Assembly (NCBI GenBank): GCA_034421515.1
Contig: DAOUKH010000031.1
Span: forward strand, 1 to 63,780
From: DAOUKH01 sp034421515
GTDB taxonomy: Bacteria > Chloroflexota > Dehalococcoidia > SHYB01
Direction of reading: 5' to 3'
Length of the DNA stretch: 63,780 nt
A program made the position numbers and the translations under genes. This document shows, in pieces, positions 16,065-24,469 of this stretch. Under the pieces are notes generated by a model. It did not search any database. It saw only the letters and a list, made by a program, of their open reading frames with translations, and had not been told where the DNA came from. Positions within the stretch are counted from its first letter, which is position 1, and every line of letters starts with the position of its first letter.

Positions 16065-17309
16065 CTAGTCCTTGACCGGCTCCGCGGCCTCCTCGTGGGC
16101 GATGACGATGCCGCGGCGCACCAGGTCGTCGATCTCCTCCGCGTCCATGCGCAGCAGGTCCCCCAGGATAGCGCGGGAGTGCTCGCCGAGCAGCGGCGCC
16201 GCGGTGAAGGCGCTGGGGCGCTCGCCGTCGATGCGCCAGGCGGTGATGCCCATGGGACGAGAGCCGACCTCGGGATGGTCGACGGTGGCGACGAAGCCGC
16301 GGTCGAGGAGATGCGCATCGGTGAGGGTGTCGGCGGAGTCGAGCACCTCGCTCGCCCGCACCCCGGCGCGCTGCAGCCGCTCGGCGAGGGCGGGGGCGTC
16401 CTCGTTGCGCGTCCATTCCTCGATCAACGACTCCAGGGCTTCGACGTTGGCGCAGCGGTCGGCGGCGGTGGCGAAGCGGGAGTCGTCCCGCCAGCCGGGA
16501 CGCCCGGCCACCTCGCAGAGCGCCGCCCAAGCCTCGTCATCGTGGACGGAAATGGCGATCCACCGCTGGTCGCCCCGGCAGACGTAGATGCCGTGCGGCG
16601 CCTGCGTGGGGTGCCGGTTGCCCACGGCCTTCGGCTCGACGCCGTGGAGGCTGTACTCGGCCACCGCCTGGGGAATGAAGGTGGTGAAGGCCTCGGTCAT
16701 CGAGGTCTCGACGGACTGGCCCTCCCCCGTCCTGGCCCGGTGGCGGACGGCTTGGAGGACGGCGAGCAGGGAGGCGCAGCCGCCGATGAAGTCGGGGGGA
16801 AAGCCGCCGAGGATGCGGGGATGTCCGCCGGGATAGCCGGTGGTGGCGGCGACCCCGGTGAAGAGGTTGACGACGCTGTGGAAGCCGGCGAAGTTCTTGA
16901 GCGGGCCGGAACGCCCGAAGGCGGCGACGGAGAGATAGACGACGTCGGGGCGGACGGCGCGAATGTCCTCGTAGGCGAGGCCGAGCTTGTCGGCGACGCC
17001 CGTCGTAAAGTTCTCGACGACGACGTCGCTGATCGCCGCGAGCCGCTTCGCCACGGTCAGGCCATCGGGGACGCCGATGTCGAGGACGAGGCTGCGCTTG
17101 TTGGTGCTCATCATGTTGAAGCCGCCGCTGCGGTTGATGCCGCGGACGCCCTCGGCGTACGGGGGCAGGATGCGCACCGACTGCAGGTGGGGGTTCTCGA
17201 CGAGGATGACCTCCGCGCCCAGCCAGCCGAGCACCTGGGTGACGTAGGGCACGGCGATCATCTGCCCGAAGTCGAGCACGCGGAGCCCCTGGAGCGGCGG
17301 CGGTCTCAC
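16065..17309 (-). CDS. CaiB/BaiF family CoA-transferase, subunit with catalytic Asp
   Basis: 414 residues, family III CoA-transferase. The N-terminus L-R-V-L-D-F-G-Q-M-I-A-V-P is typical. Asp173, in G-G-F-P-P-D-F-I-G-G, matches the aspartate that forms the acyl intermediate (Asp169 of formyl-CoA transferase). I start it at a GTG overlapping the upstream stop (GTGA) with GGGAGG before it; the open frame extends 96 codons further in Arg-rich nonsense. The upstream gene encodes a second CaiB protein, so the two may form a heteromer that moves CoA between a dicarboxylate and another acid. The substrate is unknown. Confidence 0.88.
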   Translation of the reverse strand: MRPPPLQGLRVLDFGQMIAVPYVTQVLGWLGAEVILVENPHLQSVRILPPYAEGVRGINRSGGFNMMSTNKRSLVLDIGVPDGLTVAKRLAAISDVVVENFTTGVADKLGLAYEDIRAVRPDVVYLSVAAFGRSGPLKNFAGFHSVVNLFTGVAATTGYPGGHPRILGGFPPDFIGGCASLLAVLQAVRHRARTGEGQSVETSMTEAFTTFIPQAVAEYSLHGVEPKAVGNRHPTQAPHGIYVCRGDQRWIAISVHDDEAWAALCEVAGRPGWRDDSRFATAADRCANVEALESLIEEWTRNEDAPALAERLQRAGVRASEVLDSADTLTDAHLLDRGFVATVDHPEVGSRPMGITAWRIDGERPSAFTAAPLLGEHSRAILGDLLRMDAEEIDDLVRRGIVIAHEEAAEPVKD

Positions 17310-18499
17310 GGCGTGCCTCCCGGGGGCTTGCCGAGCAGGCCATGGACCAACTCGGCGTTGTGCTGCCCGATGGCCGGCCAGGGGGCGGGCTCCCGCAACG
17401 GCGTCTTGCTCAGGCGCGCGGGGAAGCCGGGGAGCTTGAGATCCTTGCCGCCGGGAGCGGGCCAGCTCCGGAGGTAGCCGCGCTCCCGGACATGCTCGTG
17501 GCGCATCATGTCGCCGATGCCGTAGGCCGGGAAGCTGGGCACGTGGTTCTCGTGGCAGAGCCTCGCGATCTCCTCGCCGGTGTGCTGCAGGGCCCACTCG
17601 CCGATGAGCGGGCCGAGTACGTCCCAGTTGAGGGCGCGTTCGGCGCCGGTGTTGAAGACCTCCAGGTCGCCCCAGTCGGGGCTGCCCATGGCCTTGACCA
17701 AGCCGCGCCAGTGGTGGTCGAGGAAGGCGGCGAGGACGACGTAGCCGTCTTGGCAGGGGAGGTAGGTGTTGGGCTGCGCACCGGCGACGACGGGGTCGCG
17801 AGTCTTGGACTCATGGTAGGAGGCGTGGGAGACCTCCCAGGTCATGATGGCCGCGACGGACTCCTGGGCGCTGACGTCGACCTCGGCGCCGGCGCCGTCG
17901 AAGGCCCGCATCTCAAGCGCGACGATGGTGGCGGTCGCGGCCTGGATTCCGGCGAGCAGCTCGCCCATGGGAGTGTCCGCGCGAATGGGCGGCTCAGCGT
18001 AGGCGTCGGCGGGCATGTCGGGGACGCCGGGGCTGGCGTAGGCGAGGCCGCCGGAGGCCACGGCGATGAGGTCGTCGCCGGCGTAGCCGTTCTTCGGCCC
18101 GGTGAGGCCGAACGCGGTGATGGCGGTGACGATCAGGGAAGGGTTGAGGCGGCGGAGTGCGTCGTGGCGCAGGCCGAGGCGTTCCAGATCGGCCAACGGC
18201 AGATTGACGACAAGGACGTCGGCGACGGCAAGAAGCTCGTCGAGTGTGGCGCGGCCGGTGGGATCGTCGAGGTCGAGGGCCATGCCGCGCTTGCTCCAGT
18301 TGAGGTAGGCGAAGAGGCCGCTCCAGTCGGGATCGGCGTCTGCGCCCGGGAAGGGACCGAGGCGGCGGGCGCTGTCGCCGGAGGGCGGCTCGACCTTGAT
18401 CACGTCGGCGCCGGCGTCGGCGAGCAGCCGCGCCGCGTAGGGGCCGGCGACGTGGTCGCCGACCTCGATGACGCGGATGTCGGAGAGGGCGCCGCTCAT
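17306..18499 (-). CDS. CaiB/BaiF family CoA-transferase, Glu in place of catalytic Asp
   Basis: 397 residues, same family as the next gene, with I-R-V-I-E-V-G-D-H-V-A-G-P at the N-terminus and A-D-V-I-K-V-E-P-P near 31-39. The position of the catalytic Asp holds Glu180 (T-P-M-G-E-L-L-A-G). In two-subunit CoA-transferases of this family, such as the benzylsuccinate enzyme, one subunit lacks the nucleophile, so this may be the non-catalytic partner. It overlaps the downstream CaiB gene by four bases, which favours equal synthesis of the two. Confidence 0.87.
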   Translation of the reverse strand: MSGALSDIRVIEVGDHVAGPYAARLLADAGADVIKVEPPSGDSARRLGPFPGADADPDWSGLFAYLNWSKRGMALDLDDPTGRATLDELLAVADVLVVNLPLADLERLGLRHDALRRLNPSLIVTAITAFGLTGPKNGYAGDDLIAVASGGLAYASPGVPDMPADAYAEPPIRADTPMGELLAGIQAATATIVALEMRAFDGAGAEVDVSAQESVAAIMTWEVSHASYHESKTRDPVVAGAQPNTYLPCQDGYVVLAAFLDHHWRGLVKAMGSPDWGDLEVFNTGAERALNWDVLGPLIGEWALQHTGEEIARLCHENHVPSFPAYGIGDMMRHEHVRERGYLRSWPAPGGKDLKLPGFPARLSKTPLREPAPWPAIGQHNAELVHGLLGKPPGGTP

Positions 18500-18583
18500 G
18501 AGTCTTGGCGAGCCTTTCGACAGGTCTTGGGCATGGGCTGTTGTCTCTAGGATTGCCGCCGCGCGTCTCGTGGCGGGCGGCGG

Positions 18584-19384
18584 CTAGGCCGGCGGCAGGT
18601 AGCCGGCGCGCTCCAGGAAGCGGAAGACCTCGTGGGCGAACTCCTCGGGCCGCCGGGCCGGGAACTGGCCGTGGGGGCCGTCGACAATGCGTCCTTCCGC
18701 GCCGGGGGTCAGCGCGACGGAGGCCTCGTTCTTGTTCCGCAACATGTCGCCTTCACTGGTGAGAAAGATGGTCGGACAGCGCACCAAAGGCAAGGCCTTC
18801 TCCAGCCTATAGAGGAAGGCGGCGCGGTAGCCCCAATGGAAGCGGACGCCCGTGCGGAGGAACTCGGTGGTAGCCAGGTCGAAGAGCCAGGGCGGCGTAT
18901 CATCGCTCCAGATGTCGCGGTAGCGGTCCCAGAGCCATGTCAGGTGTTCTCCGCTGGGCTTGATCTCAAAGGGAGGGATGTAATTCTCGATCCACTCCTT
19001 GCCCTCCTCTTCGCCGAACAAGGGAGAGCCGATGACGATCAGAGCACGCACGCGGTTGGGCTGGGTCACTGCGATTTGGGCCGCAATGCCGCCGCCGGTA
19101 TGGTTGCCGGCCAGGGCGAATTCGCCCAGCCCAAGGGCATCGACAAAATGGGTCAGGCGCTCAGCGTAGTCCTCGATGGTGGGGAGGTCGGAGGGCGGCT
19201 CCGATGCGCCGTAGCCGGGGGTGTCGGGGGCTATCGCCCTGGTCCGTTGGCCGAGGAAGGGGAGGCAGTGCTCGTAGATTCTTCCCGAGAGCGGGCTTTC
19301 GTGGAGCAGCACGAGCGGCGGGCCGCTGCCCTCTTCCCGATAGTGGACTTGTCCAAGCGCGGTGTCCGCGTAGCCGAAGCGCAT
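18584..19384 (-). CDS. Alpha/beta-hydrolase fold protein with His at the nucleophile position
   Basis: 266 residues. It has the fold's oxyanion segment L-L-H-E-S near 26, D-T-P-G-Y-G near 54, Glu211/Asp213 (acid) and His238 (G-P-H-G-Q-F). The nucleophile elbow, normally G-x-S-x-G, reads G-N-H-T-G (93-97), so His95 replaces Ser. The protein at 58385 has the same change (G-C-H-T-G). It may be a lyase or cofactor-free enzyme rather than an esterase. It lies 16 bases after the bicupin gene and 84 before the CaiB pair. Confidence 0.85.
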   Translation of the reverse strand: MRFGYADTALGQVHYREEGSGPPLVLLHESPLSGRIYEHCLPFLGQRTRAIAPDTPGYGASEPPSDLPTIEDYAERLTHFVDALGLGEFALAGNHTGGGIAAQIAVTQPNRVRALIVIGSPLFGEEEGKEWIENYIPPFEIKPSGEHLTWLWDRYRDIWSDDTPPWLFDLATTEFLRTGVRFHWGYRAAFLYRLEKALPLVRCPTIFLTSEGDMLRNKNEASVALTPGAEGRIVDGPHGQFPARRPEEFAHEVFRFLERAGYLPPA

Positions 19385-19400
19385 GCGCGCCCTTCCGTGA

Positions 19401-20273
19401 TCATTCCTCGGCAGGGGTATATCCCATCCACCCGTCGACCTTCATGTATAGGGTTGCCCCGTTGACGCTCGACATGCCGGGCAGGACGGCCTCGCCCTCT
19501 CGGAAGACGTAGCAGCCGGCGCCGACGGCCTCGTCGTCGATGTCGAGCGCGCCGGAGATGATGTAGAACTCGAGGGTGGAGACGCGCCGGCCGGGGCTGG
19601 CCTGCCGGTACCCCGGGTCAAGCCGCATGATGAGCGTCTGTGCTCCCGTCTTCGGATTGGCGCTGAGCACCTTCACCGAAGTGTGCTCAATGTCGTATCC
19701 GTCGAGGGGAAGCTGACCCCGCGCGTACTCCACGCCCGGAGTCCAAGACATCTCGTCGGTGCTGAGGCGGAGGACACGCCCGCGCGGCGGATCGTCGGCG
19801 TACGGATGTCCGGCGAGGGCATTGGTGCCGAGCTCCTCGGCGGGGCGGATGTTCCGGGTGGTGGGGCCGCTGCCGTCTTCCGGGCTCTTTCCCTGCAGAC
19901 TCAGAACGGCGAGCATGCCCTCCTCCGTCGCGGCGGAATGGACCCAGCCCGGGGGCCGCCAGAAATAGTCGCCGTTCTTGAAGACGTCCTCTCCGTACAG
20001 TCTGCACCCGCCCGACAGCACCAGGCACTCTTCGACGGAATCGTGGTAGGCGTGGGTGAGGTCGCCGTAGCCGGGGGCCAGACGAATGAGGTCGATGCGG
20101 CGCGTCGTTTCGGGGTCGATGCGCAGCGTCTTCTGGTTGTACTTGGCGTACATCGCGACGACCTCGTCCCTGGGACCAAGGTTGTCGCGAAAGGCCGGCT
20201 CCATGCTCTCAAGGACGCTGAGGCCGTTCTCCCACTCCATCGACAGCGTGTCGACGATTTCCTGCTGCGCCAT
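19401..20273 (-). CDS. Bicupin (ChrR/DUF4437-like) domain protein
   Basis: 290 residues with two cupin-like halves. The first (about 55-140) has H-A-Y-H-D-S-V-E-E-C-L-V-L-S-G and W-R-P-P-G-W-V-H-S, with His/Glu residues suitable for metal. The second (about 195-280) has L-E-F-Y-I-I-S-G-A-L-D-I but fewer histidines, so only the N-terminal cupin looks metal-competent. Cupins of this type act as dioxygenases, isomerases or sensors. It is the first gene of the minus-strand operon and is divergent from the GMC oxidoreductase. Confidence 0.8.
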   Translation of the reverse strand: MAQQEIVDTLSMEWENGLSVLESMEPAFRDNLGPRDEVVAMYAKYNQKTLRIDPETTRRIDLIRLAPGYGDLTHAYHDSVEECLVLSGGCRLYGEDVFKNGDYFWRPPGWVHSAATEEGMLAVLSLQGKSPEDGSGPTTRNIRPAEELGTNALAGHPYADDPPRGRVLRLSTDEMSWTPGVEYARGQLPLDGYDIEHTSVKVLSANPKTGAQTLIMRLDPGYRQASPGRRVSTLEFYIISGALDIDDEAVGAGCYVFREGEAVLPGMSSVNGATLYMKVDGWMGYTPAEE

Positions 20274-20308
20274 GACATCCTCGCAAGGGGTTCCGCTAGG
20301 TGTCGCGG

Positions 20309-20314
20309 ATTATA
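20309..20314 (-). promoter_or_regulatory. -10 element of the bicupin operon
   Basis: Consensus TATAAT on the minus strand, 35 bases before the ATG at 20273. No recognisable -35. Confidence 0.45.
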
Positions 20315-20341
20315 GCGCAGACGCCTCCCGGCGGCAGTCGA

Positions 20342-20347
20342 TACAAT
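20342..20347 (+). promoter_or_regulatory. -10 element of the GMC oxidoreductase gene
   Basis: TACAAT ends seven bases before the ATG at 20355, so transcription would begin at or next to the start codon, giving a leaderless message. Confidence 0.4.
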
Positions 20348-20354
20348 GCGCCGC

Positions 20355-21914
20355 ATGTCCCCCCAGTGGTATGAGCGCGAGTACGACGTGATCGTGGTCG
20401 GCGGCGGCTCGGCCGGCGCGGTAGTGGCGTCGCGGCTTTCGGAGCATCCGCACCGGTCGGTGCTGCTGCTCGAAGCGGGCCCCGACTATCCACTGGTCGA
20501 TGAGCTTCCCGAGGACATCCGCGACGGGGACAACGTGGTGTTGGCGATGAACCAGGGGACGCACTTCTGGACGTACACGGCGAACGGCCACCCCTACCGG
20601 CGCAAGCCCCTCGTCATCATGGCAGGCAAGGTAACCGGCGGGGGCAGCGCGGTGAACGCGACCTACTTCCACCGGGGCGCGCCGGAGGACTACAACCAGT
20701 GGGCCGCCGCGGGGAACGACGCATGGTCGTACGACAAGCTGCTCCCCTACTTCAAGAAGCTGGAAACGGACCTGGACTTCGGCGGCCCCTACCACGGGCA
20801 GGACGGCCCGATCCTGGTGCGGCACGCCAAACAGGAGTCCTGGGGCCCCATCGCGGGCGCTTTCTATGAAGCGTGCAGCAAGGCGGGCTTCCCCGACGAC
20901 CCCGACATGAACCTGCCCGACACGTGGGGGATAGGCCCCAGGCCGGTCAACTGCGCCGATGGCCTCCGGATCAGCACGTCGGTCGGCTATCTGAGCCTCA
21001 GCCGTGAACGCGCCAACCTGACGATCCGGGCGAACGCGCTGGCCTGCCGAATCGTCTTCGACGGTCGGCGGGCCGCCGGCGTCGAGGTCGAGGCCGACGG
21101 GGAGCGGCACACCGTGCGCGGCGGCGAGATCATCGTCTGCGCGGGCGCGATCGAGTCGCCGTGCCTGCTGGTACGTTCTGGGATCGGACAGGCCGAGCAG
21201 GTGCGGGGCATCGGCGCGACTGTGGTGCAGGACCTGCCGGGTCTCGGGGCCAACCTGCGAAACCACCCGGCGGTGGCGCCGCAGTTCCGCATCCGGGAGA
21301 AGGCGCGGGAATACGGGCCGGCGGCGCAGCTCGTCCTCCGCTACATGCCGCCGGAATCGAAGGACCGCAACGGCATCACCATCGCGCCGCTGGTCGAGGA
21401 GGACGTGGACGGAACACCCTGCATGCCCTTCTACGTCGTGCTCTGGAAGGTGCGGTCGGAGGGGACGCTGACGGTGATCTCGCCCCAGCCGGGCGAGCCG
21501 CCGGTCCTGCGCTACAACTACCTGACCGACCCGGCAGACTTCGAACGGGTTCGGGAAGGCGTCCGTCACGCCGTGCGGCTGGGAGAGGGCCGGGAGTTCC
21601 GGGACCTCTTCGACGGCCGCGCCGGGCCGAGCGACGATGAGCTGGCTTCGGACGACGAACTCGACCGCTGGATCCTCGCCAATCTCTACACGGCGTTCCA
21701 CTCCAGCGGCACCTGCAAGATGGGGCCGGCGACCGACCCCATGGCGGTGGTGGGCCAGGACTGCCGGCTGCACGGCGTGGACGGCCTCAGGGTCGTTGAC
21801 GCCTCAATCATGCCCGACGTTCCCCGCGGCGACCTCACCTGCAGCGTGATCATGATCGCCGAGCACGCGGCGGACATGATCGCCGGGGCGTCAACCGTGC
21901 CAAAGAGCGCTTGA
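20355..21914 (+). CDS. GMC-family FAD-dependent oxidoreductase (choline dehydrogenase-like)
   Basis: 519 residues from the ATG at 20355 (an in-frame ATG at 20346 adds three residues but lies inside the -10 element). The FAD motif V-V-G-G-G-S-A-G is near 14-21. G-G-G-S-A-V-N-A near 96 is the second GMC signature, and the C-terminal H-S-S-G-T-C-K-M-G carries the catalytic His, followed by V-V-D-A-S-I-M-P. Such enzymes oxidise primary alcohols or polyols. The substrate is not evident; relatives span choline, polyethylene glycol and sterol oxidases. It is transcribed alone. Confidence 0.92.
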   Translation: MSPQWYEREYDVIVVGGGSAGAVVASRLSEHPHRSVLLLEAGPDYPLVDELPEDIRDGDNVVLAMNQGTHFWTYTANGHPYRRKPLVIMAGKVTGGGSAVNATYFHRGAPEDYNQWAAAGNDAWSYDKLLPYFKKLETDLDFGGPYHGQDGPILVRHAKQESWGPIAGAFYEACSKAGFPDDPDMNLPDTWGIGPRPVNCADGLRISTSVGYLSLSRERANLTIRANALACRIVFDGRRAAGVEVEADGERHTVRGGEIIVCAGAIESPCLLVRSGIGQAEQVRGIGATVVQDLPGLGANLRNHPAVAPQFRIREKAREYGPAAQLVLRYMPPESKDRNGITIAPLVEEDVDGTPCMPFYVVLWKVRSEGTLTVISPQPGEPPVLRYNYLTDPADFERVREGVRHAVRLGEGREFRDLFDGRAGPSDDELASDDELDRWILANLYTAFHSSGTCKMGPATDPMAVVGQDCRLHGVDGLRVVDASIMPDVPRGDLTCSVIMIAEHAADMIAGASTVPKSA

Positions 21915-21984
21915 CACGCAGTTGCTACACGCATGAGGATGGTCTAAGCCGATACGGAGAGTTACGGACTGCTCGGAGGAAGGC

Positions 21985-22176
21985 ATGGCAGCAACGGCGG
22001 AGGGGCATCCCATCACTCGTGCCGAGTTGCGCGAGGAGATCCAGCACTATGCCACCAAGGCTGACGTAGCAAACCTTGAAACGCGCATGGTCAAGTGGAT
22101 CGCGGGGTTCGTCCTTGGTGGTGTCACCGCCGCGGTCGGGCTCACCGCCGTCGTCGTAAGGGTCTTGGGAGGCTAG
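21985..22176 (+). CDS. Small coiled-coil/membrane protein
   Basis: 63 residues with a strong GGAGGAAGG site. The N-terminal half (A-E-L-R-E-E-I-Q-H-Y-A-T-K-A-D-V-A-N-L-E-T-R split by short loops) is a likely coiled coil, and residues 41-61 form one hydrophobic helix. This matches the general plan of small DUF1640- or XhlA-like membrane-anchored proteins. Function unknown. A clear terminator follows 30 bases after the stop. Confidence 0.7.
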   Translation: MAATAEGHPITRAELREEIQHYATKADVANLETRMVKWIAGFVLGGVTAAVGLTAVVVRVLGG

Positions 22177-22205
22177 GCGCTCCCCCTCGCGAAGGTAGGG
22201 ACGCG

Positions 22206-22235
22206 CCCCGCCGAGTGGTCACCGGCGGGGTTTTT
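22206..22235 (+). terminator. Rho-independent terminator
   Basis: 8-bp stem CCCCGCCG with CGGCGGGG, loop of about nine bases, then TTTTT. Confidence 0.88.
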
Positions 22236-22274
22236 GTTGCCAAGAAGCAAAGGGCGTTCGCACCGGCGCGGTGC

Positions 22275-22304
22275 TTGACACCCGCGCGGCTTTCCTTCTA
22301 TCGT
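22275..22304 (+). promoter_or_regulatory. Promoter of the hydantoinase A gene
   Basis: TTGACA at 22275-22280, 18-base spacer, TATCGT at 22299-22304, about 75 bases before the ATG. Confidence 0.45.
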
Positions 22305-22378
22305 CGCATGTCGATGCCGCAGCACTCCGTCAGGGGCCCGTCCGGGCCCACCACCCCAGGCCTCCCCTTCACAAGACC

Positions 22379-24457
22379 ATGTATCTGATTGGCGTCGACA
22401 TCGGCGGAACGTTCACCGACCTCGTCATCATGGATGGCGACGGCCACTGGGACCTGCACAAATCGCCGTCGACGCCCCACTCGCCGGAGGAAGGGGTGTT
22501 CAACGCCCTCGCCCTCGCGGCGGAAGAGAAGGGCGTGCCGCTGCGGAGCCTGCTCGAAGAGACGCGGGTCTTCGTGCATGGGACGACCTTGGTCACCAAC
22601 GCGGTGATATCCGGCAATATGGCCAAGACGGCGCTCCTGACCAACGAAGGCTACGAGGACATGCTCTTCTTCGGGCTGGGGTCGCGGGGGAAGCCGCCGT
22701 CGGAGATGTTCAAGACGCACCAAGACTACCCCGACCCGATCATCCCGCGGCACCTGATCGCGGGTATCCGGGGGAGGATCAACGCCGAGGGCGGCATCGA
22801 GACCCCGCTCGACGAGGACGGCGTCCGGGAAGTGGTCGCCGACTTCAAGCGGCGCAACGTCGAATCGCTGGCGGTGTCGTTCCTGTGGTCGATCACGAAC
22901 CCGGAGCACGAAGAACGCGTCCGCGAGATCATCGAGGAAGAGTTCCCCGAAGCGCACGTCTCCATCGGGCACCGGATCACGTCGGTGGTCCGGGAGTACG
23001 AGCGGACCTCGACCTGCGCCCTCGACGCCTCGATCAAGCCGCTCTTCGGACGCTACGTGAACAACCTCATCGCGCGGCTGAAGGAGAACGGCTATGAGCG
23101 CGACCTGCTCATGGTCAACTCACATGGCGGCGTGGTGAACGGCGAGGAGCTCACCCACTTCCCGGTCTACGCGCTGAAGAGCGGCCCGTCGCTGGGGCCG
23201 GTCGCCGGCATGACGGTGTCCGAGGCCGAAGGGGCGGAGCAAGACCTGATCGTCTGCGACATGGGCGGCACGAGCTTCGACGCCTCGATGGTAGTCAAGG
23301 GCGAGGTGGTCACGACGCTCATCGGCAGCGTCGGGCCGTATCACTACTCCTTCCCCACGCTCGACGTGCACAGCATCGGCGCCGGCGGGGGCAGCATCGC
23401 GTGGGTGGACTCCGGCGGCCTGGTGCACGTCGGCCCCCAGAGCGCGGGGAGCACGCCGGGGCCGGCCTGCTACGACCTCGGCGGCGACAAGCCGACGGTC
23501 ACCGACGCCAACGTGGTGCTGGGTTACATCTCGCCGGACTACTTCATGGGCGGCAAGATGCGGATCGACGCCGACAAGGCCCGCGCCGCCATTCAGGAGC
23601 ACGTGGCCGGGCCGCTGGGCAGGAGCGTCGAGGAAGCGGCCAGCCTCATCTACAGCATCGTCAACCACAACATGGTCTTGGGGCTGTCGGAAGTCAGCAT
23701 TCAGAAGGGCATCGACCCGCGCGGCTATCTGCTGGTGGGCGGGGGCGGCTGCTCGGCGGTACACCTCGTTGCCATCGCGACCGAGTTGGGCATGCAGAAG
23801 ATCCTCATCCCCAGGATCGCCCCGGGCCTCTGCGCCTTCGGCATGCTCGCGGCCGACCTGCTCTTCGAGCGGGCGCACAGCTTCATCACCCGCAGCGACG
23901 GCTTCGAGGACGGGCGGGTCAACGAGCTGCTCGCGAGCCTGGAGGAAGAGGGCGACGACTTCCTGGCCCGGGCCAGCGTCGCGATGGAGGACCGGACCCT
24001 TTCGTTCTCAGTGATGGCCCAATACCCGTACCAGTCGTGGGAGGTCGAAGTCCCCCTCCCGTGGAGCCGGGTGGCGCCGGAGAGCATGACGGAGCTCGTC
24101 GAGCTGTTCCACCAGGTCCACAAGACGACGTACGGCTTCATGATCCAGGACCAGCCGGTGCAGTTCGTGAGCTGGCGGGTGAAGGCGCAGGGGCGGCAGC
24201 CGAAGGCCCGGACGGCCCCGCAAGCGCTCACGACCGCCGACGCCAGTTCGGCGCTGAAGGGCAGCCGTCCGGCGTACTTCACCGAGGCGCGCGACTTCGT
24301 CGAGACGCAGGTCTACGCGGGTGAGCAGCTGCGCAGCGGCAACGTCCTCGTGGGGCCGGCCATCGTCGAGGAGCCGGCGACCACGGTGGTGGTGCCGGCG
24401 GGGTTCCGGCTCCGGGTCACGGAGTACGAGAACTACTACGTCGAGCCCGAGGGGTAA
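22379..24457 (+). CDS. Hydantoinase/oxoprolinase A-type subunit (HyuA family)
   Basis: 692 residues. It opens Y-L-I-G-V-D-I-G-G-T-F-T-D, the ATP-binding signature of the hydantoinase A / acetone carboxylase beta family, with F-V-H-G-T-T-L-V-T-N-A near 67-77 and C-D-M-G-G-T-S-F-D-A near 296-305. The ATG at 22379 gives the standard N-terminus; the upstream 36 codons of open frame are unsupported. The subunit uses ATP to activate a cyclic amide or carbonyl, working with a B subunit. The B gene is here at 27851, about 3.4 kb away. N-methylhydantoinase, 5-oxoprolinase or a carboxylase are all possible. Confidence 0.9.
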   Translation: MYLIGVDIGGTFTDLVIMDGDGHWDLHKSPSTPHSPEEGVFNALALAAEEKGVPLRSLLEETRVFVHGTTLVTNAVISGNMAKTALLTNEGYEDMLFFGLGSRGKPPSEMFKTHQDYPDPIIPRHLIAGIRGRINAEGGIETPLDEDGVREVVADFKRRNVESLAVSFLWSITNPEHEERVREIIEEEFPEAHVSIGHRITSVVREYERTSTCALDASIKPLFGRYVNNLIARLKENGYERDLLMVNSHGGVVNGEELTHFPVYALKSGPSLGPVAGMTVSEAEGAEQDLIVCDMGGTSFDASMVVKGEVVTTLIGSVGPYHYSFPTLDVHSIGAGGGSIAWVDSGGLVHVGPQSAGSTPGPACYDLGGDKPTVTDANVVLGYISPDYFMGGKMRIDADKARAAIQEHVAGPLGRSVEEAASLIYSIVNHNMVLGLSEVSIQKGIDPRGYLLVGGGGCSAVHLVAIATELGMQKILIPRIAPGLCAFGMLAADLLFERAHSFITRSDGFEDGRVNELLASLEEEGDDFLARASVAMEDRTLSFSVMAQYPYQSWEVEVPLPWSRVAPESMTELVELFHQVHKTTYGFMIQDQPVQFVSWRVKAQGRQPKARTAPQALTTADASSALKGSRPAYFTEARDFVETQVYAGEQLRSGNVLVGPAIVEEPATTVVVPAGFRLRVTEYENYYVEPEG

Positions 24458-24469
24458 CCGGCCCGGAGG

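Noticed and set aside
15267..17477. 736-codon plus-strand open frame
   Set aside because: Shadow of the minus-strand LLM and CaiB genes, which have clear family motifs; the plus frame is low-complexity Gly/Val/Ala/Asp.
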